Of a stretch of 64,000 bases of DNA, positions 17,901 through 23,702 are shown piece after piece. A model generated the notes under the pieces. It was not told the DNA's origin. It did not search any database and worked only from the letters and a program-made list of their open reading frames with translations. The DNA is taken from NCBI GenBank assembly GCA_016705235.1, contig JADIYP010000001.1, forward strand, positions 744,001 to 808,000, read 5' to 3'. Source of the stretch: Candidatus Leptovillus affinis. Its GTDB lineage: Bacteria > Chloroflexota > Anaerolineae > Promineifilales > Promineifilaceae. Numbering within the stretch: position 1 is the stretch's first letter; every line of letters starts with the position of its first letter. The position numbers and the translations under genes were made by a program.

Positions 17901-19265
17901 ATGAAACACCAGATACGCACAATTCGCAGATTATCAGTCATCGCGGTCATCCTTGGCATGTTTTTCATGCTGAACCGCAGAGCTTATGCCCAGGATGGCG
18001 AAGTCGTCGTCAGCGCTGTAGACACCGTGTGGGTGCTGTTTGCCGCCTTCCTGGTTTTCTTCATGCAAGCAGGTTTTGGTTTTCTGGAAGCGGGCTTCGT
18101 TCGCTCCAAAAACGTCGTCAACATCATGGCCGAAAACCTCATGGACACCACCATGACCACCGTTGGCTTCATCATCGCCGGGTTTGGCATCATGTTTGGC
18201 GCGGGTAACGGCTTTTTTGGCAAAGAATGGTTCATGCTCTCCGGTCTGCCGGACGTTTACCCCGGTCTGACCATTCCAACCCTGGCCTTTTTCTTTTTCC
18301 AATTTGCTTTTTGCGCGGCCGCGTCCACCATTGCCTCCGGGCTGATGGCCGAACGCACCGATTTCAAAGCCGACCTGGCCTACAGCTTTTTCGTCGGCCT
18401 GATCATCTACCCTGTGTTTGGTCACTGGGTCTGGGGCGGCGGCTGGTTGGCCCAAATGGGTTACCTGGACTTCGCCGGCTCGTCGGTGGTTCATCTGGTA
18501 GGCGCGTACGTTGGCTTGGCCGGTACCATCATCCTGGGCAAACGCCGCGACAAAAAATTTGGGCACAGCATTCGCGGTCACAACATCACCCTGGCGGCCT
18601 TGGGTACGTTTATCCTCTGGTTTGGCTGGTTCGGCTTTAACCCTGGCAGTCAACTCTCCGCCGACCCGCAGGCGATTTCCTTAATCGTGGTCACAACCGA
18701 TTTCGCGGCGACGACTGGGGCGATTGTGGCGATGTTCTTGTCTTACTTCATCACCAAAAAATGGGACGTTAGCATGGCGATGAACGGCGCTCTGGCCGGT
18801 CTGGTGGCCATCACTGCGCCCTGCGCCTTTGTCACCCCTGGGGCCGCGTTGATGATTGGCGCCATTGCCGGGGCGATTGCTTACTTTGGCGTCGATTTGC
18901 TAGAACGTCTGCAAATTGATGATCCCGTAGGCGCGTTCTCGGTTCACGGTTTGGCCGGTATCTTTGGTGTCTTGGCGGTTGGCATCTGGGGCGTTGATGG
19001 TCTGGGTTTGCTGCACGGCGGTGGTTTTGCGCAGTTAGGCGTTCAGGCTGTGGGCGTTTTGGCCTGTACGCTGTGGACACTGCCATTGGCTTTCCTGATG
19101 TTCTTTATCATCGACAAGGTGATTGGGCTGCGGGTCTCGGCCGAAGTTGAAGATAATGGCATTGACATGGCTTATCATGGCATCGGTTCCTATCCTGAAT
19201 TTGTGCCCATGATTGAACCGACCACCTCCCTGAAAGGCAAGGCATCCCCGGCCGCCGGTGACTGA
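17901..19265 (+). CDS. amt: Ammonium transporter
   Basis: 454 aa. The ATG at 17901, with AGGAGAC upstream, is chosen over a leaderless reading from 17811 that runs through the leader terminator tail. A signal peptide (VIAVILGMFFML) ends near YAQDG. About 11 membrane helices follow with the Amt hallmarks FFMQAGFGFLEAG-VR-KN, the FGHWVWGGGWL segment, and the twin-His pore regions VHLVGAYVGL and SVHGLAGIFG. It conducts ammonium/ammonia across the membrane. No PII gene lies beside it. It sits head-to-head with gltB and just upstream of glutamine synthetase, so this is a nitrogen assimilation locus, and its leader suggests attenuation control shared with glnN. Confidence 0.95.
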   Translation: MKHQIRTIRRLSVIAVILGMFFMLNRRAYAQDGEVVVSAVDTVWVLFAAFLVFFMQAGFGFLEAGFVRSKNVVNIMAENLMDTTMTTVGFIIAGFGIMFGAGNGFFGKEWFMLSGLPDVYPGLTIPTLAFFFFQFAFCAAASTIASGLMAERTDFKADLAYSFFVGLIIYPVFGHWVWGGGWLAQMGYLDFAGSSVVHLVGAYVGLAGTIILGKRRDKKFGHSIRGHNITLAALGTFILWFGWFGFNPGSQLSADPQAISLIVVTTDFAATTGAIVAMFLSYFITKKWDVSMAMNGALAGLVAITAPCAFVTPGAALMIGAIAGAIAYFGVDLLERLQIDDPVGAFSVHGLAGIFGVLAVGIWGVDGLGLLHGGGFAQLGVQAVGVLACTLWTLPLAFLMFFIIDKVIGLRVSAEVEDNGIDMAYHGIGSYPEFVPMIEPTTSLKGKASPAAGD

Positions 19266-19272
19266 TATTTTT

Positions 19273-19312
19273 AGACCCGAAGGGTTTGAAGAAACCCTTC
19301 GGGTCTCTGTTT
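19273..19312 (+). terminator. Terminator of amt
   Basis: AGACCCGAAGGGTTT (19273-19287) pairs with its complement at 19292-19306, followed by a moderately T-rich tail. Confidence 0.75.
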
Positions 19313-19360
19313 TGGATAATTTGCACGAACTGGCAGGACGTAATTGTAGCAAAAGTTGAT

Positions 19361-19389
19361 TTGACGCTGTTCAGCAGGTTGTGTATGCT
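19361..19389 (+). promoter_or_regulatory. Promoter of glutamine synthetase
   Basis: TTGACG (19361-19366), a 17-base spacer and TATGCT (19384-19389); start of transcription near 19396. Box sequence and spacing match the amt promoter. Confidence 0.75.
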
Positions 19390-19422
19390 TGGACCTGTAC
19401 AAAATAATAACAGTTAAAGGCC

Positions 19423-19479
19423 AGGACGCCTTCCCGAGCACGCTTAATCAGTTTGTGTCTCTGGGAGGCGTCCTTTTTG
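19423..19479 (+). terminator. Promoter-proximal terminator/attenuator in the glnN leader
   Basis: AGGACGCC with TCCC pairs with GGGAGGCGTCCT (19463-19474), followed by TTTTT. It lies 120 bases before the coding start and only about 30-80 bases after the predicted transcription start. The segment GGCCAGGACGCCTTCCC matches the amt leader. Confidence 0.78.
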
Positions 19480-19491
19480 TTTGGTCTATGC

Positions 19492-19552
19492 AGACCCTAA
19501 GGGTTTGCTTTTGAGGCGGTAGACTTTTTGGACCTGAAACCCTTAGGGTCTT
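19492..19552. repeat. Inverted repeat, ACCCTAAGGGTTT family
   Basis: The arms GACCCTAAGGGTTT and AAACCCTTAGGGTC flank about 30 bases in the glnN leader, downstream of the attenuator-like hairpin. The same arms with a 3-base loop occur at 32616-32648. Confidence 0.8.
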
Positions 19553-19599
19553 CCTAGAGAAACTGAGTAGTCACAGAAAAATTTTAAGGAGATTTGGAA

Positions 19600-21771
19600 A
19601 TGAGTGGAAACATTACCCGATTGAATGCCATTGCTGCGATCAACGCTTATGCGCCGATGAAGCAGCAGTTGAACTTTGCGGAGACGCCAACCCGCGAATT
19701 GTTCAACTCTAACGTGTTTAGCACGGCCGTTATGAAAGACCGGCTCCCCAAAGAAGTGTACAAATCCCTGATGCGTACAATTGAACAGGGTGAAGCGCTG
19801 GACATCACCGTCGCCGACGTGGTCGCCAACGCCATGAAAGATTGGGCCATCGAAAAAGGCGCGACGCATTATGCCCACGTCTTTTACCCGCTGACCGGCC
19901 TGACGGCCGAAAAACACGACAGCTTCCTTTCGCCCAATGGCGGCGGCAGCGCCGTGACAGAATTCTCCGGCTATCAGCTCATCCAGGGCGAACCGGACGG
20001 CTCCAGCTTCCCGACCGGCGGCATTCGCCCCACCTTTGAGGCGCGTGGTTACACCGCCTGGGACGTAACCAGCCCGGCCTACATTCTGGAAAATCCCAAC
20101 GGCACAACCTTGTGCATCCCCACCGCCTTTGTCTCCTGGACCGGCGAGGCGTTGGACAAGAAAACGCCGGTTTTGCGTTCCAACCAGGCGCTGAATGAAC
20201 AAGCGCAGCGCGTTCTTCGCCTCTTTGGCGATGATGATGGCGCGATGGTTTCTTCGACGGCCGGGCCGGAGCAAGAATACTTCCTCATCGACCGCAATTT
20301 CTATTTTGCCCGCCCAGACCTGATGACTTCCGGACGGACGTTGTTTGGCGCGCCCTCGCCTAAAGGCCAGGAATTTGAGGACCATTATTTTGGCGCAATT
20401 CCGGAGCGGGTGTTGGGTTTTATGTTGGAAGCGGAACGTGAACTGTATAAATTAGGCGTGCCGGTCAAGACGCGCCACAATGAAGTTGCGCCCGGACAGT
20501 ATGAAATTGCGCCGGTGTATGAAAATGCCAACGTGGCCACAGATCATCAACAAATTCTGATGACCACGCTGAAACGGGTAGCCCCGAAATATGGCATGGT
20601 CTGCCTGACTCACGAAAAGCCGTTTGCCGGCGTTAATGGCTCTGGCAAGCACGTCAATTATTCTTTGGGCAGCGCCAGCGTGGGTAATTTGCTGGAGCCA
20701 GGCGATACGCCGCACGATAATGAGCGGTTCCTGGTCTTTGTGGTGGCGGTGGTACGGGCCATCAGCACCTACGCCCCTCTGCTGCGCTCGGTGGTGGCTT
20801 CGGCCGGTAACGATCATCGGTTGGGCGCGAATGAAGCGCCGCCGGCGATCATTTCGGTTTTCTTGGGCGATCAGTTGTCGGATATTTTCGCGCAAATTCG
20901 GGCGGCCGGCACAGCTACTTCCTCCAAGAAGACGGGCACATTGACCCTGGGCGTGGATACGCTGCCTCCGCTGCCGCTGCATGCCGGCGACCGTAACCGC
21001 ACCAGTCCGTTTGCTTTCACGGGGAATAAGTTTGAGTTCCGGGCTGTGGGAGCGAACCAATCGATTGCCATGCCCATCACGGTTTTGAATACGATTATTG
21101 CTGAGTCGTTGGATTATATGGCGACGCGGTTGGAAGCGGTTGAGGGTGATTTCCACACGGCCGTGCAAACTCTCTTGAAAGAAATTTTAGATGAGCACAG
21201 CGCCGTTCTCTTCGATGGCGATGGCTACTCAGAAGACTGGCATCGTGAAGCGGCCGCTCGCGGCCTGCCCAATCTGCGCACCACGGTAGACGCCCTGCCC
21301 GCTTTTGGCAGCCCTGAAGCCGTGGCGTTGTTTGAAAAATACAATGTTTTGTCCCATCGCGAGGTGGAAAGCCGTCTGGATGTCAAGTTGGAGCAATATG
21401 TGAAGGCGGTAAATCTGGAGGCCAAATTAACTTTAGAGATGGGCCGGACCATGATCTGGCCGGCGGCCATCCGTCATCAGAGCCAATTGGCCGTGACCTG
21501 CGCCAACCTGAAGGCCGTTGGGTATGAGTTCGACACCAACACCCTGGATAAAGTCACCGAACTTGTCAAACTACTGCAAGACAGCCTGACAGATTTGAAA
21601 ACTTTGATGGAACATGAATCGAACTCGCTGCTGGCGGAAGCAGAGTATGCTTGCAGCAACCTTGTGCCCCAGATGGCCCTCGTTCGCGGTTATGCAGACG
21701 AACTGGAAGGTCTTGTGGCCGATGATTTGTGGCCGCTGCCGACTTATCAGGAGATGCTGTTTATTAAATAG
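19600..21771 (+). CDS. glnN: Glutamine synthetase type III
   Basis: 723 aa, the length of GSIII and far longer than GSI (about 470). It makes glutamine from glutamate, ammonia and ATP. The ATG at 19600 follows AAGGAGAT and is preferred to the TTG six bases earlier. The N-terminal GSIII-specific region begins near MKQQLNFAETPTRELF. Catalytic signatures are STAGPEQEYFLID, TRHNEVAPGQYEIAP, HEKPFAGVNGSGKHVNYS and NRTSPFAFTGNKFEFRAVG. The C-terminal region includes the long helix around the TLEMGRTMIWP segment. Its promoter and leader resemble those of amt. Together with GltBD it gives GS-GOGAT ammonium assimilation. Confidence 0.96.
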   Translation: MSGNITRLNAIAAINAYAPMKQQLNFAETPTRELFNSNVFSTAVMKDRLPKEVYKSLMRTIEQGEALDITVADVVANAMKDWAIEKGATHYAHVFYPLTGLTAEKHDSFLSPNGGGSAVTEFSGYQLIQGEPDGSSFPTGGIRPTFEARGYTAWDVTSPAYILENPNGTTLCIPTAFVSWTGEALDKKTPVLRSNQALNEQAQRVLRLFGDDDGAMVSSTAGPEQEYFLIDRNFYFARPDLMTSGRTLFGAPSPKGQEFEDHYFGAIPERVLGFMLEAERELYKLGVPVKTRHNEVAPGQYEIAPVYENANVATDHQQILMTTLKRVAPKYGMVCLTHEKPFAGVNGSGKHVNYSLGSASVGNLLEPGDTPHDNERFLVFVVAVVRAISTYAPLLRSVVASAGNDHRLGANEAPPAIISVFLGDQLSDIFAQIRAAGTATSSKKTGTLTLGVDTLPPLPLHAGDRNRTSPFAFTGNKFEFRAVGANQSIAMPITVLNTIIAESLDYMATRLEAVEGDFHTAVQTLLKEILDEHSAVLFDGDGYSEDWHREAAARGLPNLRTTVDALPAFGSPEAVALFEKYNVLSHREVESRLDVKLEQYVKAVNLEAKLTLEMGRTMIWPAAIRHQSQLAVTCANLKAVGYEFDTNTLDKVTELVKLLQDSLTDLKTLMEHESNSLLAEAEYACSNLVPQMALVRGYADELEGLVADDLWPLPTYQEMLFIK

Positions 21772-21789
21772 CTGTTTCCACTCACCTTA

Positions 21790-21836
21790 GGCAAATGCGC
21801 CCGCGCTTTGGCGAGCGTGGCGCATTTGCCGCTTTT
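21790..21836 (+). terminator. Terminator of glnN
   Basis: GGCAAATGCGCC and GGCGCATTTGCC form a 12-bp stem with an inner small stem, followed by GCTTTTT, 20 bases after the stop. Confidence 0.85.
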
Positions 21837-21864
21837 TAGATCTTAAAATGATGAGTGGCGGTAG

Positions 21865-21906
21865 AAAAGATGATGGACGGCCGTTAACGGCCGTCCATCA
21901 TCTTTT
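21865..21906. terminator. 42-bp perfect palindrome, bidirectional terminator
   Basis: The arms AAAAGATGATGGACGGCCGTT and complement meet at 21885/21886 with no loop. It contains two ACGGCCGT octamers, has A/T tails both ways, and lies between convergent genes. Confidence 0.8.
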
Positions 21907-21909
21907 TAT

Positions 21910-22491
21910 TTATGCGCTTGGCGTGTAGGCGGCAATCTGGCTCCAGGTTTCCCCTTCTTTGCGCCAGTGCAAAATGGCCGGGATTTCTTCACAGAGGGTT
22001 TGGATGGGGACAAGACGGCCGATGGTAACGTAGCTGCCCTGGCCGATGGGGGTGCTGGTGCGCGCTTCGCGGAAGCGTTCGCTGTTTTCGGCGAACCAGG
22101 GGCGGGTGATGCTCATCGGCAGGCAGTACAGGTCGCCGGTCTCGATGAAAACGTAGAAGAGCCAGTGAGCGCGGGTATACAGGAAACAGCCGGCGGTTTG
22201 TTTGTTGGCATTGCTGACCGTTTCCAAAAAGAAGTTGCCGGTGGTGTGGTAGCGGTCGCCTTTGATTTCCAGGGGAATGATGCGCAGACGGCCGTGGCCA
22301 TCCACAATGCTCCACAACAAATCGACGTCGTGGGTCTGGTAGGCGGGATCATCTTCGACGCTGTGAATGGCGACGGTGTAATCGGCCCAGTGGGTGTTGA
22401 GGAAATGGGTGACAAGGGAGACGGCCGTTTTCCCGACATCGGTTGTATAACTCATGCGGTGCTGGCGGATCGTTTTAGACAACTGCGTCAT
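21910..22491 (-). CDS. PD-(D/E)XK nuclease-like protein
   Basis: 193 aa, soluble. The arrangement HDVDLLW, then about 15 residues, then IPLEIKGDRY fits the D...E-x-K core of restriction-endonuclease-like folds, and the following TGNFFLETVSN and CFLYTRAHWLFYVF strands resemble the strand after the active site of resolvase or endonuclease relatives. Assignment rests on this pattern only. Its ATG overlaps the stop of the upstream YgiT-type zinc-finger gene (ATGA), so the two are translationally coupled. It could be a DNA-processing or restriction-type enzyme, or a toxin partner. No methylase lies nearby. Confidence 0.6.
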   Translation of the reverse strand: MTQLSKTIRQHRMSYTTDVGKTAVSLVTHFLNTHWADYTVAIHSVEDDPAYQTHDVDLLWSIVDGHGRLRIIPLEIKGDRYHTTGNFFLETVSNANKQTAGCFLYTRAHWLFYVFIETGDLYCLPMSITRPWFAENSERFREARTSTPIGQGSYVTIGRLVPIQTLCEEIPAILHWRKEGETWSQIAAYTPSA

Positions 22492-22703
22492 TCCTCTTCG
22501 TCGCTGCCGGCTTCCACTGTGTCCAGGTGGTCCAGCATGTCCTCAATGGCTTCCCCGACTTCCTCTTCAATTTCTGTGTAATCGCACTTTTCGCAGACCC
22601 AGGTAGGCACTTCTTCCAGGCGCAGTTTTTGGCCGTCTTCCATTTCGACGACGTAATCCAGGAACTCTTCGTGCATTTCACCTTTGCAGTAGGGACATTT
22701 CAT
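22488..22703 (-). CDS. YgiT-type zinc-finger protein
   Basis: 71 aa from the ATG at 22703 (GAGGA upstream); a longer frame from 22838 was rejected. CPYCKGEM near the N-terminus and CEKCDY about 38 residues later form the two knuckles of the YgiT/MqsA-N type zinc finger. The tail is strongly acidic. There is no helix-turn-helix domain, unlike MqsA. Such short zinc fingers often stand next to a partner gene, sometimes as antitoxin-like proteins. Here the partner is the nuclease-like gene with which it overlaps by four bases. Confidence 0.8.
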   Translation of the reverse strand: MKCPYCKGEMHEEFLDYVVEMEDGQKLRLEEVPTWVCEKCDYTEIEEEVGEAIEDMLDHLDTVEAGSDEEE

Positions 22704-22806
22704 TGCATTCCTCGCTGTTTCGCCAGACGGTTGTTGGTTGGCTGTGCATAGGGAGGATGATACCAGAATTTGCGCTGCCAGAAACGGGAACGGCCGTTTA
22801 AACGTA

Positions 22807-22848
22807 ACCACCCCGACCGGCTTTTTATCACAAACCAATCGGGGTGGT
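22807..22848. terminator. Inverted repeat downstream of the HHH-protein gene
   Basis: ACCACCCCGA and TCGGGGTGGT face each other across a 22-base A/T-rich loop. It may end minus-strand transcription from 23359 or simply be a repeat; no strong T tract follows. Confidence 0.4.
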
Positions 22849-22987
22849 CAACTTCAGTTGTTCGGCTGTTTCGTAAGCTGGCTCCCTTCCCAGAGATGGC
22901 TGCATCAACAGCCTACTTCATCAGCGGCTGGGCCATTCTCGGAGGTAAACGGCCGTCAGACGCTGTCAACTGCAATTAAAAACAAGT

Positions 22988-23359
22988 TCAGATCATTTCT
23001 TTGGCTGCGGCAATCCAGGTCGCCGGATCCGCCTGCCAGGCTGCCAATTTGGCCACGGCCTTTACCTCTTCCGGTTGGGCCGCCGCCAGTTTCGCGAATG
23101 TGTCAATGCCGCCGTCATACAGCCGCCGCGCAAACGTCGGCCCAATGCCATTGATGAGGGTGAGATCGTCTCGTTTTGGTAATGGTTTCGGCGCCGCTGC
23201 TGTCTCCACCACTTGCGCGGCCGCTTCAGCCATTGGTTTGGTTTCTGATTCCACACGACGCGCCGCCCGTTTTTCGGCCTGTCCAAACTTCTCGAAGACC
23301 AGGCTGATAAGCCCAGCCGTTAAGGTGATGTAATTTTTGGGCATCACGATTTCTATCAT
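22988..23359 (-). CDS. Helix-hairpin-helix protein (COG3743-like)
   Basis: 123 aa. The N-terminal half is basic, helical and followed by an Ala-rich linker. The C-terminal half reads DDLTLINGIGP-FARRLYDGGIDTFAKLAAA, the helix-hairpin-helix arrangement found in proteins annotated as predicted 5' DNA nuclease (flap endonuclease-1-like), ribosomal L21-linked or DUF4332. That annotation is weak: the domain indicates DNA or nucleic-acid contact, not catalysis. The start at 23359 has AAGGAG upstream. Confidence 0.7.
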   Translation of the reverse strand: MIEIVMPKNYITLTAGLISLVFEKFGQAEKRAARRVESETKPMAEAAAQVVETAAAPKPLPKRDDLTLINGIGPTFARRLYDGGIDTFAKLAAAQPEEVKAVAKLAAWQADPATWIAAAKEMI

Positions 23360-23501
23360 AGTCCGTAGCTCCTTCCTGGATTTTAAATAAGACGCGCCCC
23401 ATGACGCACTGCATCATTATAGCACAAAATGTTTGCGCTTGTGAAACAAATCACACACAAGCTTTCAGAAGAGATTGAGCGCAAGCTCAACACCATCAAT
23501 G

Positions 23502-23575
23502 AAAAGGACACGGATGGACACGAATTTTCACGGATTCTTATCCGTGATCCTCCGCGTCAATCCGTGTCCTTTTTT
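23502..23575. repeat. Inverted repeat, CACGGAT family
   Basis: AAAAGGACACGGAT on the left faces ATCCGTGTCCTTTT on the right, with inner ATTTTCACGGAT and ATCCGTGAT units. It lies in the 340-base gene-free region 23360-23702, where I see only this and the next repeat. It would also work as a terminator. Confidence 0.82.
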
Positions 23576-23626
23576 CAAAGGAGACATCATGAGTGGTCTA
23601 ACCCACCACCACGAATGAAAAGGTTG

Positions 23627-23659
23627 AGATTTGTCAAATCTTTAAGATTTGACAAATCT
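23627..23659. repeat. Short perfect hairpin, AGATTTGTCAAATCTT
   Basis: Two 16-base arms (23627-23642 and 23644-23659) are perfectly complementary around one T. It is 44 bases beyond the sbcC stop and may end its transcription. Confidence 0.75.
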
Positions 23660-23702
23660 ATTTTCAAGGGGGATAGACGAACAATGCGTTTTCAGACTGC
23701 GA

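Noticed and set aside
21910..22703. Firm call of an MqsRA-type toxin-antitoxin system
   Set aside because: The zinc finger lacks the DNA-binding half of MqsA and the partner does not resemble MqsR; only a general pairing can be supported.
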